From Pectinophora gossypiella (lineage: Eukaryota; Arthropoda; Insecta; Lepidoptera; Gelechiidae), in assembly GCF_024362695.1 (NCBI RefSeq), contig NC_065425.1, forward strand, positions 6,577,001 through 6,641,000: 64,000 bases of DNA, written 5' to 3'. Position numbers and translations under genes: made by a program. Under the pieces are notes generated by a model. It saw nothing but the letters and a program-made list of their open reading frames with translations. It had not been told where the DNA came from and did no database searches. This document shows, piece by piece, positions 1-10,978 of the stretch. The stretch's first letter is position 1, and every line of letters begins with the position of its first letter.

Positions 1-64
1 TTGTCATCTTTAACATATTTTTAATATTTGTCTTTTAACTCGAACTCTTTTGAATTTATTTCAG

Positions 65-295
65 AAAAACCAACCTACGGAAAAGCCGAAATCAGTAGAA
101 TATCATGTTAATAAATCTGAAGCAACTCTACAACAGAATAAAAGATCGAGTACAGAACAAGAAGTAAATAAAGAAGTAAAAGAACATGCAGAGAAGAACG
201 TAAAAGAAGATAAAAGAAGGAATAGTGTCGATATGATTAAAACGCCTGAAGAAGAAATAGAATCGGCTTTTGAAGTCATAGACAAAGTTTTATAG
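65..295 (+). CDS. 3'-terminal coding exon of an unrecognised gene (partial)
   Basis: An open frame of 76 codons ends in TAG at 293-295. It is preceded directly by a pyrimidine-rich stretch and an AG acceptor at 63-64, so it reads as the last exon of a plus-strand gene that starts left of the window, entering in phase 0. The peptide is very rich in Lys, Glu and Asn, has no hydrophobic segment, and looks disordered or coiled. It ends in an acidic helix-like segment (TPEEEIESAFEVIDKVL). I do not recognise the family. An alternative is a chance open frame in AT-rich DNA, but the clean acceptor and charged composition argue for a real exon. Confidence 0.5.
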   Translation, partial: KNQPTEKPKSVEYHVNKSEATLQQNKRSSTEQEVNKEVKEHAEKNVKEDKRRNSVDMIKTPEEEIESAFEVIDKVL

Positions 296-402
296 CGTTT
301 TGTTCATCATCATCTCCCTAGCGTCATCCCGTTTTTTCACGGGGTCCGCTTTTCGCGGGGTTTTGTAATAATTTGTAATTACCCTCCCTCCCTCTCTCTC
401 TC

Positions 403-535
403 CCTTATCACCATAAGGTTCATCATATCCATCTTAGGACTTCGTATCAACAGTGGCTGCAAGTTGTCTTTGATAACTTGTGGCTCTGCCCACCCCATTT
501 GGGATTACGGGCGTGAGTTTATGTATGTATGTTGT
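403..535 (+). repeat. dispersed repeat, copy 1
   Basis: About 130 bp beginning CCCTTATCACCATAAGG and ending in GTGAGTTTATGTATGTATG. A near-identical copy lies at 59312-59448. Shorter pieces of the same end (GGGAAATAGGCGTGAGTTT type) occur near 35225-35285, 36650-36830 and 46610-46665, and reversed near 3680-3770. The family is not recognised. Confidence 0.7.
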
Positions 536-1106
536 AATTATATTTTAGGTCATGTGAGTTTGAATGTGGTATAATTTTAAGTAATTCAGCAATAACACGC
601 CTCCCCCAAAGCAGAAGGTAACGTTAAGCGCCATCTGTATGTTTTAAGGAACGTGGCCTGAAAGTCCCTTGTCTCATTGTACGGAATGTTAGTGACATCG
701 TAACAAAAACTTTGGGATGATTCAGGCCATGATTCTGAGTTTGAGTTAACCCCCCTGGTTACATGTCGTTTCTGTAATAGACCAAAAACACCTAAGTTAA
801 ATTTTATAATTATGATAACTAATGATTCATAATTTCACCACTGTTTACAAATAATTCGCTGGGCTCAGTGACTGCACTTTTGCACTTTGATTGTACCTAC
901 GTACAGTTACCATCCAACAAGATTAGTTAATTGGTATTTATTGTTATAAGAATTGTTGCAGATTGTACGTACAAAGTTGTCATCATTGTTATTGAGTAAT
1001 GTGGTTATATAGATAAGTAGTTTATAAGAAAGATAATAATGCAACGATGCATGATTTGTGGGTTTTTTTTATGATTTAGGTAGGTATCTACGATATAAGC
1101 CAACCC

Positions 1107-1185
1107 GCACTGGAGCAGCGTGGTGGAACGCTCCTCCTCTGGTTGATTGAGGGGAGGCCAATACCCTGCAATGGGACGTATATAG
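1107..1185 (+). repeat. SINE 3' fragment (family 2 tail)
   Basis: It carries the GGAGCAGCGTGGTGGA...GATTGAGGGGAGG...GGGACGTATATAGGC tail seen in the full family-2 SINE at 50928-51243. The head and centre are missing. Confidence 0.7.
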
Positions 1186-2179
1186 GCTATTCATATTCTG
1201 TATGTTTACCTCTGTGGTGTATCCAAATACCCTGACCACAAAAGACGTCCGATTCCCGCTAGGGCGAATTTAGGAATATTTTTTCGGTTGATCATAAAAT
1301 ACTTTATAGCATGAACATTAATTGACCCTCGATCATAGACAGATTTGTATTATCAGTGGTATATATTTATCAGCGAGTATAATTACTGAAATTAATGAGA
1401 AAGTGCGTCAATAGACTGTAATAAAAAAAAATAAGATTGTACAATTTACGAAAAAAAGAACAATTAAGAAAAAAGGGACTAATAAATGTTACTATAGTGC
1501 TAGTGACTATATTAATGATACTGATGTTACAATTTGTATAGGTTCCTTCTCACTTTTAAACTTCTATTTTGTTGTACCGGAAAGGGTCTGTGATGTGAAA
1601 CTCATTATGTAACTTAGCAACTTGTACGCCATCACAGTGGTATGCAAATAAAGAATATTGAACATGTACTAGGCAGTAAGCTCCATAGCCGTTAAATATA
1701 TAAAACTATCGTCATAAAAATGCAATCACAGCGCCCCGACACTACTTTTTTATTATTAAAAGCAGACTTATAAGATCATCTCTGTTGGTATTTTAGTAAG
1801 AGAATTATATTACGTATATAGCATAACAATATAAGACTGATTGTTTAAAAAAATATATTTGTTTTCATTGAATATCCTAAAGTCGTAAGCCGTGGTAGCC
1901 TCGTTGGAAGATAGCGTGACTCTCATATTGAGTAGCAGGTAAAATCGTGTGATGCTCCCTGGACGTACACAATTTCAAATTATATCAATAAAATCTACCT
2001 AATCTCTGCCGTCACGTATACACCAACAAATAATTAGTACATCCCAGGGAGTATTTCACCGTGAGTCTCGGAGTTTATTAGATTATTAGCCAGTATGTAA
2101 TCAAGCAATAAGGACATATTTTTTTAATTTTTGACGCACGGTTACGCGGTCGGGGATAGTCCCTTTCAATTTTTTTTTA

Positions 2180-2722
2180 TGCTTTGTTGGTCTGATTAAG
2201 ATTTTACTAAGTTGAAGATGAATTATGAAATTCTGATTACTAAATAAAGACAGATCTAAAACTAACGAATAACATAACAGAATATTTTTCTGTTTTCTAT
2301 TTAACTTATCTATGAATCTTAATCAAGAAAAACGTAATAATAAATCTGACTTTTTATCACGTTTTTATTCATACAAATTCCTTAGCAATTTTGTGATTTG
2401 ACGTTTAATAAAATAAAAAGTAACTAATTTGACTAATTGGAAGCTAGCCTATTAGAAATTGGGTCGTGTACTAGGTTCAAGATAAATTATTAAATTCTGA
2501 TTACTAAATAAAGACACATCTAAAAGTAACGAAAAACGTTTTCTTTTTTCAATTTTACTCATTTTTGAATTTTAAACAAGAAAAACGTAATAATAAGTCC
2601 GACAATTTATCACGTTTTTCTATGACGTCACAAAGTGCTTTTTCAAACAAATTCTATAGTAATTTCGTGTTTTGACGTTTAGTAAAAAGTAACTGATTTG
2701 ACTAGTTGGAAACTAGCCTATT
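2180..2722 (+). repeat. two tandem copies of an AT-rich MITE-like repeat
   Basis: Copies at about 2180-2458 and 2459-2722 share AAATTCTGATTACTAAATAA, AAGAAAAACGTAATAATAA, a TTTGACGTTTA box and an end in AAACTAGCCTATT. A related copy lies reversed at 33030-33290, and weaker relatives occur near 8400-8580 and 12945-13150. A non-autonomous DNA element is likely. Confidence 0.6.
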
Positions 2723-3237
2723 GTGTATTGAATAGTGGCGAAGGAGCGTCACATAGTAAAATCCGTCACGGGCCTAAACCAATGATTTTGCTTTAAGATT
2801 CTCATTTGGCCTTATTTATTACATTACCTAATACAACGGCGGGTGCGCGGGGCCACGATTTCGCCATACCTTTTATACCTACACCCGACGGATCGGATAG
2901 TGTAACAAAGTTTTAAAACTGTGTATTAGGTGGCGAGCCGTACGTGCATACGACTTTATCTAAGTAATATGAATATCATAAATTAATGCATCAATATTAA
3001 CAGGACGCGGTATAAAAACAATATAGATAAATTGAAGTGAAAATGTATGTCAGATATATTTCGATAACAATGCATTTATGATACTATTTATTGCGTAATT
3101 ATTTTTATATTTATATCATTGATATCGACTTTGCAATCGATTCCATTTTGCCGGTACTTTAAAAGTTCAATTATCATTAATTATTGTTGTAGATTTTCAA
3201 CAGATAAGTTACAGTTTATGCTACTAAATGAGATGAT

Positions 3238-3538
3238 GTTCTTCTATCGTGTGGGTTGTGAGGTGAATTACCAACCTCATCAACCCTGGTGTGAGGGTTA
3301 TTATTGAGCCGCCTGCCGTGGCTCATGTAGCGACTACTTACTTACATCAGTAAGTAGTAACCGGGACCAACGGCTTATCGGACCTTCCGAAGCACGGATC
3401 ATCTTACTTTTTGGACAATCAGGTGATCAGCCTGTAATGTCCTAACCAAACTAGGGATCACAAAGTGATTTTTGTGATATGTCTACCCGGGACCTCCGGA
3501 TCGTGAGCCCATCGCTCAACCACTGGACCACGGAGGTC
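3238..3538 (-). repeat. tRNA-derived SINE, family 1
   Basis: Reading on the minus strand, it has a tRNA-like head with a goal-post pair of promoter boxes (GTGGTCCAGTGGTTGAGCG type), then the central segment CCGTGCTTCGG and the tail that includes ACCCTGACACCAGGGTTGATG and ends in GAAGAA. The copy is nearly full length and diverged. Confidence 0.85.
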
Positions 3539-5136
3539 GGCTGCACAAAGGCTTAGTAGGCGATGGATGTAGCTCTGACTACCCCAATTGGGATATAGTC
3601 GTGAGCTTATGTTATATGGTATTGACTTTACACAAAGTTAAATCTTAAATAAGAATAAATATTAGTTAGAAAAACCTTACATACATAAACTCACGCCTAT
3701 TTCCCACCGGTGTAAGCAGAGACTATGGAATTCCATTTGCTTCGATCCTGACACACTTCTCTTGCTTTCTTTACATTCATCAATCGTTTCATACACGCAC
3801 GCTGGAAAAAAAACCCTAAACAAAAAAAATCCTTAAACCATTAATTTTTTATAATCATCACTATAATAATATAATATACAATATACCTACTATACAAACA
3901 ATTAGTGTCTTTATAGGTTCATCGTTTCACTGACTCGTATCACACACAATATTAATAGTTCCATAACACACTTCTTCAATGTATTACAAGGAATAGAAGA
4001 GATTGGAAGGGCCAAGTGAGCCGAAACGCGCTCTATATAAGTATCAGCAAATAGTTCATACCTCAACTTTGCACTCCACTCGTCCGTAAACTTTACGACG
4101 CACGGAGCTCCGCGATAGCATAATTTCTATTTAAGTTTTATACATATTTAATTATATATAAATGTATATACACTTAGATATATAAGTTTGTTGTTGTAAT
4201 TACGAATGTTGTGTGTACCTGTAATTGGAGCACATTTACAAAAACTAATTTAAGACTTGTATTTTATAACTTTACAATATGTGTACTGTTGGTATACCTA
4301 TCTAAATAAATAAAAAAATAAAAATAGTATACTAACTACAAGGTCGTCTTGTGCATTATAACCTGCACGGCTAAAAAACGACCATCCATATCACAGGAAA
4401 GCTAAAAGTCTTATTATGATCGGCTATTTATCAAACGGCTTTTGTATGCAGTATTCTACGAAAAGTAATGATTAAATTGCAGCCTATCACAAAAATATAT
4501 ATTACCGGTAAAGTGGCTGTGGAATTTGAGAAGCAGTAGAGCTATCGTAGTTATCTATTTGCAGGAGTAGCACAAGAAAGGGGTTGAACCGGCGACGGCG
4601 GTTTCATAAAAATGCGCGTTAGGGCCTTTCCAACTTTCTCCTATTCCGTGACGAATCATTATCATTTTCTAAGATCACAGGGGAAGCCCACATTGAAGCA
4701 ATTCTAAATAAAAATGCTATTTGACATTTGCGCATATAAAAGTAAGTGCGCAATGTCATCAAATTGCTTTTATAAACACCGAGTGTCTTTTCACTTTATT
4801 AACGTCTGAAACAGTTCGGTTCTCATTGGCATCGTGTTCGTGTGGGTCGTAAGGTCGATGACCAACCTTACCAATCCTGGTACGGTATGGTAGTAGGCTT
4901 GATCTTCACTCAAGAAACTGTTTCTTATTACCATTTAACATAACAGAGTATCACGCCTGTATCCCGTAAGGGGTAGGCGGAGGTGAACAGTATTTACACC
5001 GACTCCTCGCCAGCCATACCACCACTTTCTCCGATGCAATCTTCACTAGTGTGTCGTAAATGTCTATCCGATGGTAATTCCACTGGAATATGATCAAGGT
5101 TCTTTGACACACCTATACCTATAGTAACACCTTCTG

Positions 5137-5200
5137 CTATATTTTCATCTTCTTTTTCTTCGGCTTTAGAGGCAGAGGACCTCCGATTTTGAACACCGTG
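5137..5200 (-). CDS. GTF2H3: GTF2H3 exon 9 (last)
   Basis: It encodes the end of the zinc-binding segment and the lysine-rich tail, with the stop TAG at 5137-5139. The acceptor CAG lies at 5201-5203. Entry phase: one base completes a His codon. Confidence 0.93.
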
Positions 5201-8200
5201 CTGAAAAAAAAGGTAAATGTTTTGTTATTTTGTTTTGTTTTTTTATTTTGTGTTTTGTTGTTTTGTGTGTGGATGGATAAGGGACTCCCTATCCATCCAC
5301 AGGGAAGGCCCGTGCCCCAGCAGTGGGGACGTTAATGGGCTGATGATGATGATGATGGTAATGAATTTTGTTATTACGTTTTACACGTAGTATTATAAAC
5401 AGCTATGTTATATAATTTTGTACCTAATTACTTAATTTTATGATATTTAGATAGATAATAGTGTTAATTCATGTAAACACCATCTAATTTTAAGTTATAC
5501 CTGTCATTTTGCTATCCGCCGAAAAAGAAAGGGACGGGTAATCGACAAGCATAAAATTTATGGAACACACGTTAATTTTAAGCACAAATCCAACACAACC
5601 CTATAGCGAGTTACCTTTTTGAATCGCCCGGGTTATTCATTCATTTACTCATTCTTTTAAATTTAAGAGCTGTTAATCATCCGTCCCTTTCCTTTTCGGC
5701 CAAAAAGAAAATGACAGTTATAACTTAAAGTAAAATTAGGAAGTGTCTGCAGGAATCGGAGCAAATATCTTATAATATTGTTATAATAGGCACCTCGCTC
5801 GTGTCGCCTCTTTTATATTGCCGTGCCCTTGCAGGGCGTCACATTTACCTTCTTACTATGTTCCACCTTAATATACTATAGTGTATATGTAATATACACT
5901 ATAATGTAATATAGTGTATATTTAATAGTGTCAAGAGTTTTCACTGGGGAGCAGATATGAATCTGCCCAGTGAAAACTCTTGACCACGTGATTACACTTA
6001 TTACGATCCTCACACGCAACTTTCGCTTCATCCACTTGCATCAAAAACTATGAAGTTTTTACCTACCCCAAGGGGAAATAGGCGTGATTTTACGTCTATA
6101 TGCTATTATGTAGTTAGGCAAACGATTTTTGTGTATTGTCTACAAATAAATTGTATCTCTTCAAATAAGAACATTGAGTAAGTAGTTGTAGAAAAAAAAT
6201 ATAGATAAATATACTTACTGGCAAGTCGTGCAAATAGGGCTGAACTTGCAGAACACTGTAAAGAAATAAACAATAAAATATACTTTTAACATAAAACATT
6301 TTTTTTTATGTAAGTATGTAGTCGTTTATGTAAACAACACGTGCGGCTAGCAAACAAACAACGCGTCCACTTGTTTACGACACACGTGCAAGGTACGGTA
6401 GTGGGGACAGCCCTTATAAGACGGCGAGCCACACGAGTTGTATCATCCGCCGGCTTGAGCCGGTCCGATCTATCGGACCTGTGCTCGCCGGCCTACACCT
6501 CTATAAAGACTTGTGCCGCCTGGCTGGAGTCGCTCACCGGGCCTCCCTCAACAGGGTCTCACCTGGTGGGCAGACTCGCCGGCGGCACCACCGGACTCGA
6601 CAGGGCTTACGGAGGGGCGAGCGCACCCACACCAAGGGGGCAATGCCCCGACGTGCCGACAACCACGACCGAGTTGTATCATTCTTGTGTCGAACTCCGT
6701 ACAGAGAACATCCAATAAAAGTAATCTGTGACAGTGAGCCATCGTTTAACTGGCGTTATGCGTCCTCCACATAGGTCCCTGTTACCTTGGGATCCGAGTA
6801 CAATACTCGTGTTCTAACATGTATGTATGTATTATTGACTCACCACTAAGACATACAGAGCAGACATATCCTATAGTGAGCAGCTCTCTATGACAGAAGC
6901 AGGCGGCGCGGTAGTCCACGCGGCCCCTGCCGGGCAGCACCAGCTTGTGGCGCTCCGCCCCCTCCCCGAGGAACACCCACTGCAATAGTATTACATTGTA
7001 ATAAAAAAAAAAACAACAAAGATCACGTACATTGACCAAATTGTGGAAGTCCTTAGAAAAGGTTTAGTCTCTTATTGGCCCCGATTCCTGCAGACACCTC
7101 CTAATTTTACTTTAAGCTATACCTGTCACTTTCTTACCCGCCGAAAAGGAAAGGGACGGATGATTGACAGCACTTATTTTAGGAAGAATGAGTAAATGAA
7201 TGAATAACCCGGGCGAATCAAAAAGGTATCTCGCTGGTATGCAAACCGTTTGACATGTGCTGTCAACATAATTCTGTCGGGTTAATGCAAACCGTTTGAC
7301 ATGTGCTGTCAACATAATTCTGTCGGGTTATTGGCCCATGTAAAATTTTTAGACAGTTGTTTTAGATTTGTGCTTAAAATTGACGTGTGTTCCATAAATT
7401 TTATGCTTGTCGATTATACCCGTCCCTTTCCTTTTCGGCGGATAAGAAAATGTCAGATATTCGTAGCAGATATATCTTTAGCGCCAATGTATGTTTTTGT
7501 GTTAGTATACAAAAACATATTTAATGTATGTTTTACAGATTTATGTGTATTTAATTATGATAATAACCGCGTAAACTTCATACAAGGTACAATATCGGTT
7601 GTACAGTCTCGTCACACGCCTTCGCTTGTGACATCATGCGCCGCGGACACTTTTTTATAAAAGATTGGTTGTCTATTCATACGAGATCTATGGGCCTATT
7701 CTATATTTCATTGAAGCGTACTCACCAACAAGTACTGCAGGAGTCCTTCAAGTTGCGGCACCTTCAAGTAGAGCCCGCCGGTGATGTCGCAGCCCTGTTG
7801 AAGAAGACTTAAGTCCCTGTCCAACGAACACACGTCGATTATCACTTGTTGCTTCTGTAATAGGAATAAAATAATATAAAAGCCTATATACGTCCAGCAG
7901 CAGCCTGGTGGAGTATGCTCCATACTCCCTCCGGTTGATTGAGCTGCTCCACTGCGGGTTGGTGGAGGACTTTTACGCTTAATAGCCCTCCGAAGCACGG
8001 AATCATCTTGCTTTTTCGGACAATCAGGTGCTTCAAGCGTGCAATGTCCTTACCAAACAAAAGACAGTCTTACAGTGATTTCAAAAATGTCCCCATCGAG
8101 AATTGAACCCGGCCTTCCAGATCGTGAGCCCAGCGCTCTAATCACTAGACCTCGGAGGCTGTTACTCATTAGTTAGTCCATGATAGTGTTATTGTTTATT

Positions 8201-10847
8201 AGTGGAGATCATGCCTACTACCATACCGTACCAGGGTTGGTAAGGTTGGTCATCGACCTTACGGCCCACACGAAAAGAGGATGTCAATGCCAACCGAACC
8301 GTTTCAGAGGTTAAAGAAGTCAGACCCTCGGGGGTCCAAAAGGCCATTTGATGACATTGTGCACTTACTTTTATGTGCGCAAATGTGAAATTGGGTTGGG
8401 ACTGATTCAAAAATAAATTATAAAATGTTAATCTAGAAATAGACGCACGCAGACTCATTTTATACTTTTCGACTTATTTTCGAATTTTATTTATAAATTG
8501 CGTAACAATGAGTACGTCGTTTGACCGCTTTACCAAATAAATTTTCGTAAATAGTATCTCATTTGACTAGGTAGTCAGGTAGCGTATTGCAATATTGCTT
8601 TTTAGACGAATCGCTTCGATGTGGCGTTTTTAACCCCTGTAGACTCTTATACCTGAGCAGTGAAGAACACGTTCATATAGTTGATGTACTGCGCGGCGGT
8701 GTCGGCGCTGCCGGTCACTATCAGGATCCTGCTGCTCACGCGCAGGGCGGGGTTGGCTTCGCGACGCACCTGAAACATTACAATTACCATTTAAACATAT
8801 TAAATAACCACATGGTCTGACAGGAGACAACAGATATGAAGAATCTATCTTACATAAAACCGGTTATAAAGGTTTTTCTTCGGAACTTTGACATTGGCAG
8901 AATCATCGCTTATAAACGATGCAGCCATAAACAACAAGAAGTTAAGTGATATGAGATGGAATCGGTACAAATATTTTACAATACAAAAAGACTTGACAAA
9001 ACCAATTGCCCAATTTGGCTGTTGTAATGTAGTTCGTTTACGAAATTAGGAAACTATTTCCCGAACACTTGAATCGGAGCGCCGTGGTAGTCTAATTGGT
9101 AGAACGCTCTCACTTTGGGGTCGCAGGCGATTCGAACTTGCAACCCCAGCACAGGCCTAAACCAATGATTGTGGAATTTGTTTTTGAATTCATGTTTGGA
9201 TCGTTAATGATTATCACGTGCTCAGCAGTGAAGGAAAACATCGTGTGGAAACCCACATTCCCGAGAAAGGCATTTTCGGGGGCATGTGACCTGAAGGTGA
9301 ACATTTAATTTATTTACTTACTCTTGCAATAAAACAAAGTGCCATGGCCAAAGCACCAGCTAAAAGTGACTCCCCCGGTTTCTCTTCTTGTGGCTGACTT
9401 TTTATTAAGTTCACTAATCTGAAAATATAATTGGAAGAATGCTTTTAAACATGTAAGACAAAAATAATTCTCTCATGGTGTGACTTCCCATGGCAACGGA
9501 GAAGTCAGTTGCTGGTTGGTGCAACTGCTATCATGTAAGACTTTTAGTTTATATTATCTGGTTGACCAATCCTTTGCCTAAGGGATGGGTACACGAAAAC
9601 TATGAGGCTGGCATGGTCACTCAGGGTGATCAAAGCCTCGTTAAAAATTAGAAAAACAATAATTTTTTTCTTGTTATGTATGGTTATCTGTCAAAATTAA
9701 TAACTTTATTTACAACACCTGTATTAGTTTATGTATGTGTTTGTATGGAAGGCAAGTCTTACATATCAAAATCTGCAAAACTGCTGACAGTCTGGCACAT
9801 TAATAGAATAGTACATATGATGGAATTAATTATCATAGTGGGCCCGCCATTTTCTTTAGTTCTTCATGAAATCTTTTAGTAAATAAAGACTTTGAATTTG
9901 AACATTATGATGGAATGCTAGTAGCATAGTTGTAATGTGTTTCTTTTGTACGCAATAAAGAGTTCTTGTAAAAAAGGCAAATTCCATAAGTTAAAGATAC
10001 ATACCTCATTTTAATAGTCTTCTCTACTAGGGTAAATAATTCATATTGTCCATCTATTTGCCGTACATCTAGCGGCTTACCAGGTGATGGATATAAGTAT
10101 TCACTGAAAAAAAAACATTTATTTATTAGAAGATTAGGTTAGTTGTAATATGAGCAAAAAATAAATTATGAGAATTTTATTTTTAAAAATCATATAGTGT
10201 TCTCTCCGTCTCACAATGATTCTAAATGAGTCTTTACTACAAACTCACCTAAAGTAATTGATTTTTTTAAATTTTGTCCATGATTGAGCAAGCTTGCCTA
10301 AATCGTGATTATGCATCATTTACCTCTTATGAAAATGACATCCGATGACAGCAAGCTGATTCCTCGCCTTCTGCATGAGATGTGAGTTGGCGAAGGCAAT
10401 GACTGCATCAAGGACATGTGTGAGCACCTTCGGTTCTTCCGTTATATAGCGTTGGTTCGGATTTGTGTCCACTATGATAGTCAGTAGACTGCTGTCCGAA
10501 GGGACTGGAAAACAAAGACAAAATTTTTTTAGAAAAGATCAATTTTTAACAAAAAACAAATTAAAAATTATTTTAATTTTTATATTATTGATAAGTAGAC
10601 TGTACGGTAATTGGGCTTGATTGTGAAACAAAATATTAAAATCCAACTTTTGTAAAAGCCCGTTGAAAGATAAAGAAAGTTCCGTATATAACTATATACT
10701 TAAGGAAAATACAGCTCTTGCAGACCAAAATGAAGGAAATAAGAAGAATATTAATTCAAAACAATTCTTAAGTATGAGTTAAATAAATTACAATGAAAAA
10801 GAAAGTTTTAGAGGTTATAAATTAAACTTACTATCATCATCCGCCAT
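5137..10847 (-). CDS. GTF2H3: General transcription factor IIH subunit 3 (p34/Tfb4), complete gene, 9 exons
   Basis: GTF2H3 is a core subunit of TFIIH, acting in the nucleus in RNA polymerase II promoter opening and nucleotide excision repair. It pairs with the p44 subunit. The exons join at 5137-5200, 6219-6255, 6844-6979, 7726-7854, 8653-8769, 9322-9418, 10005-10103, 10324-10504 and 10832-10847, in consistent phases, and give 290 residues (human about 308). The N-terminal two thirds form the vWA-like fold (LLTIIVDTNP near residue 11, LAVIGCHFHK near 56-65, RILIVTGS, QYINYMNVFF, DITGGLYLKVPQ). The C-terminus is the zinc-binding segment VDYRAACFCHRELLTIGYVC, then CSVC and ICTTCH, followed by a basic PKKKKMKI tail. 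The start ATG (10845-10847) is followed by an acidic MADDD stretch. Family recognition is by remembered conserved motifs. Confidence 0.96.
5274..5358 (+). repeat. SINE 3' tail fragment (family 3)
   Basis: It contains GGAAGGCCCGTGCCCCAGCA, then GTGGGGACGTTAATGGGC and a (GAT)n run. This is only the tail of the family-3 SINE. It sits in the intron between GTF2H3 exons 8 and 9. Confidence 0.75.
5480..5765 (-). mobile_element. MITE with long inverted ends (family M1)
   Basis: The ends are inverted copies of a segment containing CTAATTTTA...CCGCCGAAAA(G/A)GAAAGGGACGG. The interior carries CGCCCGGGTTATTCATTCAT. It is the same family as 55704-56084 in the opposite orientation. It lies in a GTF2H3 intron. 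Confidence 0.7.
5930..5984. repeat. perfect 19-bp inverted repeat (hairpin)
   Basis: The arms at 5930-5948 and 5966-5984 are perfectly complementary (GTCAAGAGTTTTCACTGGG). They enclose 17 bases that contain a further 5-bp pair (CAGAT/ATCTG). Just upstream, 5892-5922 has an 11-bp arm pair (ATATACACTAT/ATAGTGTATAT). It sits in the intron between exons 8 and 9 of GTF2H3. Confidence 0.9.
6219..6255 (-). CDS. GTF2H3: GTF2H3 exon 8 (37-nt micro-exon)
   Basis: It encodes FCKFSPICTTC, a central part of the zinc-binding segment. The acceptor TTTACAG and donor GTAAGTA are both clean. Phases fit exons 7 and 9. Confidence 0.93.
6320..6800. mobile_element. GC-rich insertion in GTF2H3 intron 7, possible solo LTR
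   Basis: This block of roughly 450 bp is far more GC-rich than its surroundings. It has a TATA-like CTTATAAG near 6413, a GTTGTATCATCC initiator-like site about 30 bp further on, and AATAAA near 6714, the order expected in a retroviral-type LTR read on the plus strand. Overlapping open frames in it look like composition artefacts. I could not fix TG...CA ends or a target duplication. Confidence 0.35.
6844..6979 (-). CDS. GTF2H3: GTF2H3 exon 7
   Basis: It encodes WVFLGEG through VCSVCLS, including the signature VDYRAACFCH. The donor AGTG|GTGAGT and acceptor TTGCAG are clear. Confidence 0.95.
7074..7480 (+). mobile_element. MITE copy (family M1), with internal duplication
   Basis: It matches the M1 element at 55704-56084 across most of its length but lacks the full right end. 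It sits in the intron between GTF2H3 exons 6 and 7 and contains the 46-bp duplication at 7239-7330. Confidence 0.75.
7239..7330. repeat. perfect 46-bp tandem duplication
   Basis: Two identical units lie at 7239-7284 and 7285-7330, each starting ATGCAAACCGTTTGACATG. The other M1 copy has only one unit, so the duplication is specific to this copy. Confidence 0.92.
7726..7854 (-). CDS. GTF2H3: GTF2H3 exon 6
   Basis: It encodes KQQVIIDV through LLQYLL with the DITGGLYLKVPQ signature. Phase 0 at both ends; donor GTGAGT. Confidence 0.95.
7893..8160 (-). repeat. tRNA-derived SINE, family 2
   Basis: On the minus strand it has a tRNA-like head (CTAGTGATTAGAGCGCTGGG and GGGTTCAATTC boxes), a CCGTGCTTCGGAGGG centre and the GGAGCAGC...GGACGTATATAGGC tail. 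It lies in the GTF2H3 intron next to exon 6. Confidence 0.85.
8653..8769 (-). CDS. GTF2H3: GTF2H3 exon 5
   Basis: It encodes VRREANPALR...RILIVTGSADTAAQYINY...FFTAQ. The GC content is higher than in neighbouring exons. Phase 0 at both ends. Confidence 0.95.
9079..9303 (+). repeat. tRNA-derived SINE, family 4 (partial)
   Basis: The head has GTCTAATTGGTAGAACGC (A box) and GGCGATTCGAACTTGCA (B box). It is followed by CCTAAACCAATGATTGTGG and GTGAAGGAAAACATCGTG, as in the longer copies at 28925-29273 and 32275-32640. Confidence 0.8.
9322..9418 (-). CDS. GTF2H3: GTF2H3 exon 4
   Basis: It encodes LVNLIKSQPQEEKPGESLLAGALAMALCFIAR, a helix of the vWA-like domain. Donor GTAAGT and acceptor TTTTCAG. 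Confidence 0.95.
10005..10103 (-). CDS. GTF2H3: GTF2H3 exon 3
   Basis: It encodes EYLYPSPGKP...YELFTLVEKTIKM. Donor GTATGT and acceptor TTTTCAG. Confidence 0.95.
10324..10504 (-). CDS. GTF2H3: GTF2H3 exon 2
   Basis: It encodes PSDSSLLTIIVDTNPNQRYI through LAVIGCHFHK, the first strand and helices of the vWA-like fold. Confidence 0.95.
10832..10847 (-). CDS. GTF2H3: GTF2H3 exon 1 (start)
   Basis: ATG at 10845-10847 gives MADDD. The donor GTAAGT follows after one base of the sixth codon. Short and acidic, so recognised mainly because its phase joins exon 2. Confidence 0.85.
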
Positions 10848-10978
10848 TGTAACAGCAACTGATATCCTTTACGTTATAGTTACACACCAATAAAGTTTAT
10901 TTTCTTTTTTGTAATCACAGACTCGAGAAATATTCAGTAAGAAATAATAATGATAAAATCACACAAACAACAACAACC

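Larger units (their letters stand above)
296..5136. other. intergenic, repeat-rich
   Basis: No coding exon is seen. The block holds a CT-rich tract (about 381-405), a dispersed repeat (403-535), a MITE end (682-748), a SINE tail (1107-1185), two tandem copies of a 260-280 bp AT-rich repeat (2180-2722), a minus-strand SINE (3238-3538) and part of another repeat near 4670-4925. The rest is AT-rich unique-looking sequence. A TTTATT near 4796, which reads AATAAA on the minus strand, is a possible poly(A) signal for the GTF2H3 gene about 340 bp past its stop. Confidence 0.6.

Noticed and set aside
6341..6774. Overlapping open frames of 72-125 codons
   Set aside because: They lie in the GC-rich island of GTF2H3 intron 7, in several frames at once, with no splice context or known motif; open length follows from composition.
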